64,000 bases of DNA from Calocera cornea HHB12733 (taxonomy: Eukaryota > Basidiomycota > Dacrymycetes > Dacrymycetales > Dacrymycetaceae), in contig KV424068.1 of assembly GCA_001632435.1 (NCBI GenBank), forward strand, positions 1 through 64,000, written 5' to 3'. Below are positions 44,831 to 57,237 of the stretch, piece by piece. The position numbers and the translations under genes were made by a program. How positions within the stretch are numbered: position 1 is the stretch's first letter; each line of letters starts with the position of its first letter. A model generated the notes under the pieces. The model was not told the DNA's origin, made no database searches, and saw only the letters and a list, made by a program, of their open reading frames with translations.

Positions 44831-47421
44831 TCACTCTGATCCCTCGTCCACTCTCTCCGTCTCCTCGATTTCAGTCACCACTCTCTCGTCATGGCTTCCT
44901 GGCTCAAGTGAGACACTCACTGCTGCTAGGTCTTCTCCCTCTCTTATATTCGGCAATCCAATACCTATGCAATATTCATTGCAATCATGCTCGTTCACGA
45001 AAGCCTGGAAGCCGCGCGCCACATTGCCGTCGCCGAAGAGATCGAGCCTAGTGTTCCCGGTTGTTGATTCGATCTCACTGACTTCTCTGTTGAGCGGTAT
45101 CAGGCAACATTTCATTATATTCCCAAGTCACTTACGGTCTGGTCATTATCTGAGGGTCTGTTAATATTCCCGCACATCCTAAAGGAACCACGTTAGGATC
45201 TCCTTATGCTCCTAAATTTCATATTGCTCACCTTGGTAGTCAGATATGAACATCAAACCTCCGGTCCGATCATACTGCAAATGCTGAGTGAAAGACAAGA
45301 ATCTTGCGATCTCCCCCTCTCGACCGGTAATGATTAGTGGTGCCGGGCTTGAATTGCCAATGTACTTGATGAACCGCTCCTCTTCCCCCTCCGTGGCGAT
45401 CAGCTCCTCCACCAAATATGTCTGGTTCAGTCTTGATGGTCCCTTCTTGTCTTTCGCTGGACTTGGCTGGGTCACTCGAAACAGGCCAGCTTCGACGAAA
45501 CGCACTTGTGGCCACTTCATTGGAGGGATGCCTTCCTGTCGTGCTGCCGCGGCCGTGGCATCATATTGGTTGCCTTCGTGGTACGCCATCGCAAGAAGGG
45601 AGCGAGCCCAGATCAAGTTAGTTAGCTCTTTCGCAAGCATAACCTCTTCCTTGCCCTTCGCGACACGGGCTTTGCCTTTCGAATCGGTGATAACCCAACG
45701 CTTTGCGGCGACTTTCGTTCGGATGTTGACCCCAAATGCCTTCATCATTCCAACAGGTGGTTGTTGATATAACACAAGTCCACCGGAATGAGCAGTTTTG
45801 AAGCTTCCCGCTTCGCCCAGCTGTGCCTGCTCGCGCTCGTCGACTTGTAGTTCCGCCATGCAACCATCCGCTAGCCAATCGACCTTCATGTGATACTGAT
45901 TTTCGATCAAGATGTTGAAGTCGACGGTCGGACCCGCAATGAAAAGTCCGACGTCACGGAAAACACCTGCAGGAGGTGTCTCAGCTACGCTTCTCTCGTA
46001 CCACGTCCCTTACTCACCCGCTGGTGGGATACCGGAGCTTATCGTAGGTGCGCTCCTCAACAGCGCAGCGCGGATGTCTTCTGGGTCCAGGCGTCCGGTT
46101 GATCCCAGAACAGACCCACATTGCTTCCCTGGCCGCTTAGCAGGCGGTGAACTAGGCACACTAGTACACTAAACAACTTTGTCACGTCGGGTCAAACACT
46201 GAAAGACTTGGGACGTACGGCGCGCTTGTCATCTGGGATACTCCTCTTGCGCGTTGGCGTATTCTTTCGCTCTGTCCAAGCCCTCTCATCTGTTCTCCCC
46301 ACATTTGTTTCGCGATCTCTCTGTGTAATCCTTTCTTCATCCAACGTTAATGCCTCGCACATCCTCATTCTCTGCTCCGCGGCCTCTCTATGCTCCTCCA
46401 CCACAGTGAAGAGCTCGTAGGACATCACGAGCCGAACATCAAAGCATTTGTTGGGTCGAAATTCGAGCGCGGTTGAGCCTTTCGGTTTTCCTCGTGGCGA
46501 TACAAAGCAGTGCTTGTAGAATAAAGGCTCCGTAGGTGGAAACCGATCGTAGTCGGTCCGATCTTTACCGCGAAAGTTGAAATCTTCGGTCTTGAACTGG
46601 AACCCATGCGTACTCTCTGACAAAGGGTGTGACATCAAAGCAACCAAGGCTGCTTTGATTTCCGGAGGTGTGCTTCTTGCAAGCATCTCGTGACGATCCT
46701 CAAGATTCTATTCATACATGTTACGCAGGTTCTCAGTGTGCAGCACATTGCTCACCAGATATAGATGACTTCCCCCTTTTCCGGGCTCTACGTAGTGCAC
46801 TGCGAAGTTCAAGAACATCGTTTGCGGTTGTCCAGGGGCGTACGCCTGACTTGAGCGTTTATGAGTGTCGGCTTCGTAGTAGAGATGGTTCACTGTGTAT
46901 CCCCTTGCCGGCCCGTCCCACCCTTGGGCTAATCCGCGAGCCGAGCGTGGCGCCGGGTTCACGGTGAGAGGGTTCACGATGCCAATCGGCTGAACAGAAG
47001 AGCCACCTTCTGATATAACGGGGCGGAATGAGAGCCGTCTCATATACCCGTCATAGTGTTGTCACTCACTTTGCTCAAGTAGATCCAGGTTCATCCTTCG
47101 TACAGCATCCCTGTCAGGTGCAGACACCGGCCATGCGCGGAGTTCCACGGCTGTTCTTGGTCGCCCGAGGCGGGGCATCGTGGATGAGTGCCGCACAGTC
47201 GTCAGGGGCTTGCTCTCGTAGTAACGGAAACACTGCAGGCACACCGGCACTGGGTTCGTCCCGTCGGATATGTGTTGGTACTCCTGACCGATTGCAATTA
47301 AGCCGTTCTCCCTCCCGGCAGAAAGACATCTCGCTCCACGACGGCAGAATAATGCGGTCATTGCCACTGTTGTTAACGCCCCCGGCGTTAGAATGGGGTT
47401 ACCCAGAGCGCCGTGGTCCAT
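44831..47421 (-). CDS. Alpha-type protein kinase
   Basis: Seven exons join in phase: 47421-47070, 47009-46756, 46707-46208, 46160-46018, 45966-45232, 45178-45136 and 45086-44831, giving 760 aa. The catalytic domain lies at about residues 430-720. Typical atypical-kinase motifs are seen: VMLAKELTNLIWARSLL, FIKYIGNSSPAPL, RFLSFTQHLQYDRTGG, FISDYQG, ILTDPQI, and the C-terminal LFGDGNVARGFQAF and HDCNEYC, where His and Cys residues form the structural zinc site. The N-terminal ~110 residues contain a Cys-rich stretch (CRRGARC ... VCLQCFRYY). Agaricomycetes carry expanded alpha-kinase sets related to EF-2 kinase; substrates are unknown. The gene is intact, at the left of the accessory island. Confidence 0.88.
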
Positions 47422-48359
47422 GGTGCGGTGAATGTCGGAGCCTCCTATGTGGTCGGTCGTCCAAGGAACACTGTAGAAGGCTCACTCGTGGTGAAAGATT
47501 TCTGAGTAGGACCCGTACAGATGCTTTCCATTTATAAGGTACTGTCATGCTGACGTGGCCACCGGTGTGGCCGCACCAGGCAGATGGTAACGCAGATTGG
47601 TCTCCGTTTGCCTGAGTCAGACCCCTTTCACCCTTCAAGGCCCCATTCGTTCGCATCATGGGGCGGCATTCCGCCTAAAGACGGGTAATCGGTCGCTCGA
47701 TTTGACACACGGTTTCAGGAGCATCATCTTCGCCGTGGCATCAAAAGACTCCCCCAACGTTCCCGTCGTTGGATGGAACTGGGTCCGTCAGCGGAATGGA
47801 CAGGACGACCCAAATCATCAACATTCCACATATTTCCACAGTGTGCAAGCCGAGGCGGCGTCACTCATCACCGGCAACGGAATCAAAGCCCTTCCGGTTC
47901 CATCGTTGCTGATGTGGTTTATAGACCGAATCCTGTCTTACTCACGCAAAGCTCGCCCTCCCTTCAAGTCGAAAGGCGGTTTGACCCATCCAAGGCAGCC
48001 ACATGTCCCATAAATTTATCCAATCTCTGTGGGTCTTAGTACTCCTGTCCTATAACTTAAACGTCGCTCGCCTTTATGATTGAAGGGCCCGGAGTGCTCA
48101 TCCGTTGGGGCCTTCGGCATCGCACTATCTATGCTCTGATTGCCTCCTATCATGCTGTGCATTTCATCTTTGACGGAGGTATAGAACCCCGCCTATTTCC
48201 TTCCGCCCTCGTTCTTCGTTACCTTCTTTCATATTCGCCCGTTGCTTCATACGATATGTCATCACAGCCTCCCCAACGGCAAATGCATATCTCCCGCTAT
48301 CCATTTCTTTCCCCGTGTTTTCACTCTTCCCCCCAGTCTCCCGTCCATGACCACTGACA
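47422..48359. other. Spacer upstream of two divergent genes
   Basis: It separates the alpha-kinase start (minus) from the second integrase start (plus). No additional gene or clear repeat was found; one end of the integrase element must lie here or further left. Confidence 0.45.
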
Positions 48360-50228
48360 ATGGGGGTGAATCGCCAAAATAAAGACTCCTCCAGAGACTG
48401 CAAAACGCGTAACCGCAACCAACATAGGCCATCAGGTGAGAGTCTTTGTCCGGGTATTAGAGATGAAACATTCTATTCATTCAGGCCCCCCCAGTCCCAG
48501 ATCACGAGATTGAATGGCGGCTGTGGAAGTACTTTGATTATGGCCTGAATGACAGGCAAATCGCTGAAGCAATCTTGGAGGATGTCAACGGCAAGGAGAA
48601 AGGGTGGACGCTCAGGTGAGCCAACATTGTTCTTCCGAACTACGCTGAGGCCGACTGATTCGCACTCTCAGCCAAAAGACGATTTGGAGACGCCGGCAAG
48701 AATGGGAGATCACACGAGCCCGGCAACAACGGCACGATTTTGAGTCTCTGAGACCGTACATAGAAGAGATCATCGCTTCGAAAAAGAATGCTGGAGTGAG
48801 ACGGCTCAAAGCCTATTTGAGGGGCGACGGGGTTGAGGCGTCCGAGTTCGTTTCTCCAGATTGGCTGTGGAAAGACATCAGCTGAGTTCGGCACAGGCAT
48901 CTTATTGCTAGCTATGTCCGTACCTTCCACCCCGAAGAAGTAGAGCGAAGGAAGGCCAGGCGCCTCAAACGCAAGCAGTTCTGGTCGCCCGGTCCTTTTG
49001 CCCTTCTTGCGGTGGACCAACACGATAAATGGAAGCGATTCGGCTTGTTCCTTCACTTAGGGATGGATCCTTTTTCCGGCTACATTACGTGGTGCAAAGT
49101 ATGGTGCAGTAACAAGAACCCCATCTTGATTTGCAGCTATTTCGTGGAGATGATGAGGCGATTTCAGGGTACGTTGACGCCTATCTAGAGACGTCAGCAT
49201 GGTTGATCCCTTACTACCAGCAATTCCTCTCCTCACCCAAAGCGACCCAGGAACAGAGAACTACGGCATATCCAATGCCCAGTGCTATTTGCGGTGGCTA
49301 CTCGATCCAGCCTGTGTCAACAGAAGCCAGCATCGCTGGATGCGTGGACACTCTAACATAAAGCCCGAGATCAAGTGGGGTCAATTGCGACGAGAGTTCA
49401 CTGCGAGCTACGAGGATTTATTTCAGTACGGTGTCACCCAAGGCTGGTATGACGTGAATGTCGTGATTGACAAGTGTGTGGACCTTCCGCTTGAATTTGC
49501 CGTTATGTACTAACTTCCGCTTCAGATATGTCTTTCGTTGGCTCGCAGTCCCGTTCATGCAAGCGGAGTTAGATGACTACGTGCGCATCCACAACACGAC
49601 AAGACCACGAGCTGACAAGAACAAACTGTTGCCTCACGGGGTTCCTGAGCATATATTGGAACATCCACAACGTTTTGGAGCGAGAGATTATAGGGTATTT
49701 TCATATTTCACTTCCCCTACCCTCGCCTATAGTGACTTATCATTCATAAATAGGTCCTTGTCACTGATAGCGATATTGACTTGATCGAACAGCTGTACGC
49801 TACGCCATCTCATCCTGTGTTTCAACTTGTACCGCCAACATTCGACGACCACATCGCGCACAACTACCGAGGTGTGTATGATTCTCTGCCTCCATCGAAT
49901 CCGCTGTTCATTGATGAGATCAGCAATAGGTGCCCCCGCCATTACCCTTGCATCCTTCTGGATGGTGTACCTCCGGTTGAGGGATGCAAGTCTATGTTCC
50001 CCTGTGAGGGACACCCTCATGGCCACGTTATCGTCGCGTACCGCAGAGGAGGTTATCATCAACAGTGAGGCTATTGAGCCTATTTTTGATGTCAATGAAG
50101 ATGTCGCCCTCCCACTACCTATATTCGGCGTGCTCGGAATAGGCACGCCCGTGGAAGCTTCCTCAGATGATGATGAACTGATCCCTGAAGTCGGCGACCT
50201 TCTACAGCCGCCTTTAACGGACACTTGA
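48360..50228 (+). CDS. Second fungal integrase-core (DDE) transposase
   Basis: Eight exons join in phase: 48360-48435, 48495-48615, 48672-48845, 48897-49168, 49221-49473, 49526-49694, 49754-49871 and 49924-50228, giving 495 aa. The exon plan is the same as in the first copy: exons 2, 4, 5 and 7 are 121, 272, 253 and 118 nt in both. Catalytic residues are Asp164 (VDQHDKW), Asp223 (QSDPGTEN) and Glu264 (NIKPEIKW). The N-terminal helix block (LWKYFDYGLNDRQIAEAI) and RRRQEW match too. It is clearly diverged in sequence from copy one and lacks that element's GACCAGG motif. Intron 3 uses a weak donor (GTTCGT), the least certain junction. The intact frame suggests a functional enzyme. Confidence 0.85.
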
Positions 50229-50709
50229 TATGCAACCTATGTAGTTGATGTAAACCTTCTATTATGATTGATCAATGCTGTGCGCCTGATTTTGCCGGTC
50301 GCTTTGCGGATCGGAACATCACGCCGACCTTGATACGTCGACCCTTCCATATGCGGCATCCCTGCAATGGTCCGAAGCACACCCCATGGGCCCTGTTCGG
50401 CAAGGCAGCCGTGTTTCAGTTTTTCAGATGTTCCAGAGTCTCGTCGATCGTGAACTATTGGGCCCCTGTCCTGTGTTGCGATCCTCGGATCACATCTGCC
50501 TCCCCGCAGTACCTCAGCTCCGTATATCTACTACTTGTCCAGACCCCCACCTTCGACCGCGCTCTAAGCGGCGCAAGCCCAAAACTATAAGTTCGCGTAC
50601 TTGGCGCTGTGTTTGTAAGCATTGGATTACAACATGTGTTTCTACAATACGACAGTACGTCCTTCCACAGGGTTCGGACTGAATCAACTTGACGGCCGGG
50701 TTAAGCACG

Positions 50710-53111
50710 TCATGCCACGGTCCGTAGCCGTGCTAAGCATGTTCGCTCCAACGCGGAGATGAGATCTTTCTGATCTTCGATGGATAAACCAAATGGGGAA
50801 CATCCGTAGAAGGTTCCCAGTCCTTCGCACGTAAGCGGTCGGTGCTCGGAAGGAATATCCACCCAACGGCATGTTGCGCAATCTACAACGCTGCCTACTG
50901 GAGGACGCCAGCTGTCCTGCATAGAGGATGAGTGTGTATTGATGGAATCAATCAGATTTCCTCACTTGTATTGATTGCAATATTTCCGGGCTGCTGAGGA
51001 GCAAACGATAGAGTGCACAACGCCCATCTTCATGCCCGCAAGATCCTGGGCACAGTGGGGTATCTCTGGACAGCTGTCGCGAGGCCGACAGCACCGACTG
51101 TGGGTGAATGCGATGTATTGTACCGACATCGGTGCCGCGTTGTACGAGCTTCCGGATTGGTTGTCGTACTCGAGTCCCAACGCCCGCTTCGCGACATAGG
51201 GCGGTTACATACATATCGAGCCAGATATGGAATGACAAGCTGGCGCTTGTCTGATTCCGCTGTCCTTGGAGAACAACACACGATGGTGTCCTTTGCCGCA
51301 CATCCTTTGGTAGACGAGAGTATGTCGAAGCCACAGTATCGGCGGCTTGTGCATAAGTCGTTATCTGCTGAAGATGTCGAACCAAGGCTACTCCTACATC
51401 ACCGCGCGTCCGTCCGGATACTACGGCGTGGGCCGGGACGTCGTCCTTCATGAAGGGAGAGGCTGCCGATCAAGAAGCCTGTTAGTGACGGTATCAAACG
51501 CACGCATGAACCAGGACGTACACATATCCGAGCATGCATGGCCTGGCAAGCTTCAGTTTCAGACAAGCGGTGAATGATTATTAGAATACACTCACAACTG
51601 GCTTCATTGAGCCAGGCCTTCAGGCCAACCGCATCGGACCGCAATAGCTCATGAAATATTCCGAATGATTCTACGGGCCTAGGCAATTCGTCATTGCCCC
51701 ACTGGAGAGCGCTCCACAAGATCTGCAAATAGACGCAGAGCGCAATCAGACCTGGAGGCATCGTTTCGTGGTTCGAGTCTTCCTTGAAGGCGTAGTGCGG
51801 CGATGGCAGTGTATCATTGGATCCACCGCTGTAGGATCCATCGCCTGTCGTTGCCTTCATCATCCGTAGAGTAGACCATTCTTTCAGTCCCATCTGAATT
51901 TCGTCCAGGAGATTTGCCAACATTAAAGCCCAACCCTTGAATGTCTTTGGACCGAAGACGCCAATCAGTGCGGGTGGTTGATCTTGGTCTTGGAGTTCCG
52001 GTTGAGAAGACCGCCCCCTCTTTGCTTCCGTGCGCTGGCTCTGCAACAACACCGCCTCTTCGACGACCATGCCATTCCATAACTCGGCTTCGGTTTCATC
52101 GTGTCGGATTGCGGAGAGCTCTTGTTGGTACTGAATATATGACTGGGCGGCTTTGGACAATGCGACATAGCGGACATTGTCGTCGTTGCCTTCAAAGATA
52201 CATTCATTTGCCCATCTGCGTAACATGGTTTGCAGCGGCACTTGCGTTTCTTTCTTCAATTCGTCCATGGATTGCTGTAGTTGTGGCAGATGGTTTAGAA
52301 TCATGATCTTTACCACCCTCCTGTTCATCGTCAATAAGAGATTCAGATGGACGAACTGAGCTCTGACCATTTCCAGGCTTCCATTGCACGACGCATGCTC
52401 TCGCCTTTCCCCAGGGGAAGTGGCTCAGAGGCAAGAAGGCCCAAAACGTCTGCGATCTTGTCTTCTTGTGCAAAGTCGATGATGCAAATGCAACTAGAAG
52501 GTATTAGGTTTGCTTATAGAGAGTTGTCATTGCGACTCACTTCAGATCGATATGGCGCTGAAGATCGCCATAATCCGTTGGACGGGGAGTGATACGAGTC
52601 AACGACCAGTCAATGCCACCGCGCTCAGCAATATGTTCCACGTAATCACGAGCTGATGAGCTGCAGTGAGATATGTATTCAAGTATTTCAATCGCGATGT
52701 CAACACACCTTTATGATGAAATTGGTAATCTTGTGGTGCACCAGGTTCCTTCATAACAATGCGAAGCACGAGCGGGGCCTTGTTCATCGCCAAACGGCCA
52801 GTAGTACAGTCCGTTTGATACAGATCGTCATGGCGTTCATCAAATACAGCGGCGCAGCTTCTATAGAAAGACGCAATGTGGTGCACTTTGCGCCTGTCTG
52901 AGTAGGGGTGTCTTGTGTGTAGGTCCTTGTAGGGCTCCACGGGCACCAACACGTCGAGGACCTGTAAGATAGTCGACAACAACGAAATGGCTGTGCCTGC
53001 AGTGATGAACTGGCAACTGGAACTGGCTAGCGTCGTGTCCATGTCTCCGTGGCTTTGAGTGTTGTTGCGAAAGCCTGAACAGTCGAGGACAGTGCAGATG
53101 ACAGGAGCCAC
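50710..53111 (-). CDS. Unknown multi-exon protein of the accessory island
   Basis: Coding blocks with consistent splice sites run from 53111 to about 51590: a block with VHHIASFYRSCAAVFDE and RLAMNKAPLVLRIV, one with DYVEHIAERGGIDWSLTRI, one with LGLLASEPLPLGKGESMRRA, and a long helical one with LPQLQQSMDELKKETQVPL and FKGWALMLANLLDEIQ. A further block at 50948-50710 has VVDCATCRWVD and may be the C-terminus. The open frame between 51451 and 50948 joins only loosely, and the start has no ATG in the first block. I do not recognise a family. Lying between an integrase and a Pif1-like helicase, on the same strand as the helicase, it may belong to the same mobile unit. Confidence 0.5.
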
Positions 53112-53400
53112 AAACGCCGCCCCGCGTCCAACCGGACCTCAATAACACCAACCAGCGCGCCCAACGCGTGATTATGCGGAGGCAAACCACGCGACTGGAT
53201 GCGCCCGCTAACAGTATGATTGAGGCAGTGCAGAAGCCCTGCGCTTCCAGTTTCCAGGGAATGAATTGAAGCGGTGATACCAGGGAGAAGGTACGGTACG
53301 TAGCTAAGCGAGTTATATTTTTACAGTACTAGTAGTACAGTGTAATAAATAGAAGGCCCAAAGGACTCTCTGGGTTGAATGCCCCGCCTTGGCCTCGAGA

Positions 53401-56400
53401 CTACGTCTGGATGTGCGTCCGATGGTTTGCCGGATCCTGGTAAACGACTACTTCACTCGCCCACTGCCGGACAGCCGGATCAGTGAAAATCTTTGCGTAT
53501 GCCAGATCAGATCACCAATAGCCGATGGAGAACAAGATGCCTACCTTGGAGAGCTGAAAGGTTGGAGCCTGGAGACCGGCCAGCGTGACCGCCCGCGAGA
53601 AAGCCGTATAGGCATGTCCTAATGCACTTCAACAGAGGCAAGGAGGAAGAGTGCTTGCCTTACCGGCCTCCCATGCGTCCGAGATGTATACGATGACATA
53701 CTCAAACCCTCTTCCTTGCGCAGCATGAACGGTTATAGCGGCACCGAGGGCGAGCGGTAACTGTATAGAACTGTCAGGATCTGTCACGTTGTGTCTCGAT
53801 AGGGCTCGCACCTGACGGCGGCAACCAATGGCATCCTTCCTCTTAAATCCTTTCGGGATAACCTCAGTATCTTGCGGCAGAACCAAAACAGTTTCGGACG
53901 GCCAAGCCCCGATGGGATCGAATTCGACAACCGGAAACCGCGCCGTACTGTCCGAGACATGGATCCTGGTGCTCTTCGCAGTTGGTACCAACCGAGAAGG
54001 GGGGATAAGGGTAAGATCACCGCCATAGCGGATCCACTCTCGGTTCGTGAGGAAAGCACGAACGGTTCCGAAACGTCCTTTGACGAGTTGCGGGTAGTTG
54101 ACCAGATTGTTCAGGAGGATCACTCGAGCATTAGCCTTGAGATTTAAGATGGCTGGTTGGCGCAGCAGGCCAAAAGTCCGGAGGACCCAACCGCGAAGTC
54201 TGCGCTCTGTTCCCTGGATATCACGATGATACGCATCTTGAGCTTCATATACCACATCCACCCCACCGAGCTGGGCGAGATGCTTGATATTGGCCATTTC
54301 GACGCCGCTTCTATGCGTATGTCTACGGAGGGAGTCACGAATGGACCAAGTCGCTGGGATGAGAAGTAAAGCTTACATTAGGACGGGGTGAACCCCAGGG
54401 GGACATTTGAGCTTCCGTGCGAGACCAAACACAACATTTTTGGTTTCTTCCGATAACTTGGACAGTCGCATCTCTTGTAGAAGATTCAACAGTACTGAAT
54501 ACCCCAACGATGAGGGTGAGATCAAGTAGTGACTGTAGAGGGTTTGCTTACCCAATTCACTCTGTCGATGGATAGTTTTCAGCATGACGACTTTCGGGAA
54601 ACAGGCTGCCCACGAATGTGCACGGAATGCGTAATCGCCACGTCGTTTTCCTTCTTCATCGACGGGAGGAAGTTGGTAAAAGTCGCCTGAAAAGACAACC
54701 TATAAAGTGATTGACTGTTATGTTGAATTGTACATATTATGGATAGAAGGTACACACCTGAATCCCCCCAAAAGGTTTGTTGTTGCCCCGCACGCGGCAA
54801 ACAACGGTGTTGATATAGGTGAACAACTCGGCGCTCATCAAGGATACTAGGATGTAGGATCAGCCGAACATTCCGGTCAATATCTTACCGTTGAACATAC
54901 TTTCATCACAAATCAATAACTTGGCGTTGACCAACCTTTCTCGAGTTCCTGACCAACCAGATTGTATGCTGGCTACCACATCGGACACGGGTTCATCTGC
55001 AAAACCGACCCCAGACCAAGAGTGGATGGTGACTCCCCCAACGAGGAGGGCGGCGAAGTGGGTCATTGCGGTGACCGCAACGGCGTTCGGACATCTAACC
55101 CACTTCGATTCGGCCCACTTGACGATCGCCCGTAGCAACGCAGACTTGCCAGTCCCTGCCGCGAGTATTGTGATTAGGAATGGACATGAATAGATGACAG
55201 ATGCAGCATACCTGCGGCCCCAGTAAGGAATACATTGGCTCCGCTCTTTACCAAGCTCATGGCGTCCAGCTGTTCCGGATCTAGATCGAAGCAGCTTGGT
55301 TGTTGGTCCTCGAGCAAAATGCGCTGATGGAGTGTAAGCTCCCGCGGCTTTGCTGCTATAGAACGGGTTGGAGGCGGAACAACAGTCTCTGCCGCAGGAG
55401 GCAACGGAGACATCTCCTTGCCGCGGCGGGTTGGGGCGGCCAGTTCATGTACATGATTTTGATTGAACTGGGCGTCTGTACGGACAGGCTGGGTTGGACC
55501 CCTTTGAGCCCCAGGCGTCGGTCGCAATTGAGGACGTCGGCTCTCCTTTGACTGGGGACGCAATGCTTTGGCCGGGGTCGGTTTCCTGGAAACTGAAGGG
55601 GAGGTGCGGTTAAGGAGGACAGGAGGTACAGCGAGGGATGGAAGCCGCGGGGTTTGGACCTGAGGCGGCGGTCGCACTTCAAGTTCGCGGCTGTCCTTTG
55701 ACTGAAGACATGACGTCGCAGCCGGGGCGGGTTGCTCGGAAACAATGGCGCTCGTGTTGTTGACACGGATAGGAGGACGTGCAACGAGATTGAGATTGGC
55801 ACGTTTCAAAGCCGTTGCGATCCCTTTAGTGCGCTTGGGGGGAACTGGCGATTCCGGGAGAGTAGGCGAAAGTGGTCTCTTGGCGATACCCGGCAGGCGC
55901 GAGTCATTATGCAATGCGATGCGAGCTGGAGGTTGCGACAGAGGCAAGGCAGGCGCGGATGAATCAGACTGGTCGTCTTGATGGGGCGAAGGGGGCGTGT
56001 TGGAACGGCGACCCAAGGGCGAGCCCGAAGTGGGATGCTGAGAAAGGAGAGGTGGAGTACTCTTAACGAGCACACGAGGAGGGCCAGCCCGAGATGTACT
56101 TGCAGGTTGGAAAGCCGTAACTTGCAACGGCAACGTAGTACTGCCCAGTGACGGCGTTACACCATGATCTGCCTCAACAGTCCCTGCCTCATCACCAGCG
56201 CCGGGTTGCTTTAGATGCTCAACGGGATTCTCCAGCGTATGATGGTCGATCTGAGGGGTAGGGGGGAGTGAGAGATTGAACTCAGCGACCGAAGTATGGT
56301 GGGTTGGTCGGATAGGAAAGAACAACCGGTCCGCGACGTGATCGAACGCCGTGGGAGGCGGAACCGAAGCTTCGCGCAGCACTTCCACGACACCGTCGGT

Positions 56401-57009
56401 GCGGGGGGCACTGTCGAGAGCTGGATCGGCGACATGGACGGAATTCTCCAGCGTATGACGGTCGATCTGAGGGGTAGGGGAGAGTGAGAGATTGAACTCA
56501 GCGACCGAAGTATGGTGGGGTGGTCGGATAGGAAAGAACAACCGGTCCGCGACGTGATCGAACGCCGTGGGAGGCGGAACCGAAGCTTCGCGCAGCACTT
56601 CCACGACACCGTCGGTGCGAGGGGCATTGTCGAGAGCTGGATCGACGACGTGGTCGAGCGGCGGGGGAGACGGCACCGAAGCTACGCGCGACACTTCCAC
56701 AACACGGTCGGTGCGGAGGATGTTCTCGAGAGGTTGTTTCAAAATAGGTCCTTTCGTTGAGCATAGCGGTGAGGAAGGCCCTTGTATGGAGGATGGTGTT
56801 GCTGCGTTAGGAGGATTGGAGCGGGAATTGAGGATTGGAGAGGGGTGGACGTTGGAGCGAGAGCTCCAGTCAAGCGACAATCGAAGGTTGCTGTTGCGCT
56901 TCCCGAGATTGGTGGCGATAAGCTGCTGGCGTGAAGGTCGTCTAGGAGCAGGTTGCGGTGGAGGGTTCGCGGTGGTTGGTTTAGGCAGATACCAGTTTGT
57001 CGTTAGCAT
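53401..57009 (-). CDS. Pif1-like DNA helicase with long disordered N-terminus
   Basis: Eight exons join in phase: 57009-55212, 55155-54889, 54846-54758, 54699-54552, 54494-54377, 54310-53664, 53618-53545 and 53490-53401, giving 1,076 aa. Residues ~1-570 are Pro/Ser-rich and include a duplicated 72-residue unit. The SF1B helicase follows: Walker A GAAGTGKSALL (~600), VTAMTHFAALL, Walker B LLICDES, motif III VVFSGDFYQLPPV, LNLKANARVILLNNL, ALGAAITVHAAQGRGF, and motif VI HAYTAFSRAVTLAGL. Family members unwind DNA 5' to 3'; related helicases occur in Helitrons, but no HUH replication initiator domain is seen here. It is intact, so probably functional, perhaps as part of a mobile element. Confidence 0.85.
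56228..56659. repeat. 216-bp in-frame tandem duplication inside the helicase gene
   Basis: Two units start at 56228 and 56444, each opening TTCTCCAGCGTATGA. They are very similar, and 216 bp equals 72 codons, so the duplication keeps the frame. A third, decayed and shorter relative follows to about 56730. Near identity of the two units indicates a recent event. Confidence 0.85.
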
Positions 57010-57237
57010 AAACTGGTGATCAAGAGACAAGCATCAGGGCGACGAGGAGCATTGAGTAGTAGGGGTGTACGGACTGCTTCCGGGTGGCGTGGATCTTGAT
57101 AATACAGACAGGCAACTGTAAAAGCGCGTCGAGTTCGCGAGTCATGCTCAGTCCACCGTCATAACTTACACTTCATGTCTGTAATCATCATTGTCAAACT
57201 CTAAGCAGGCTCCATACGAACGAAGATAAGAAGCTTG

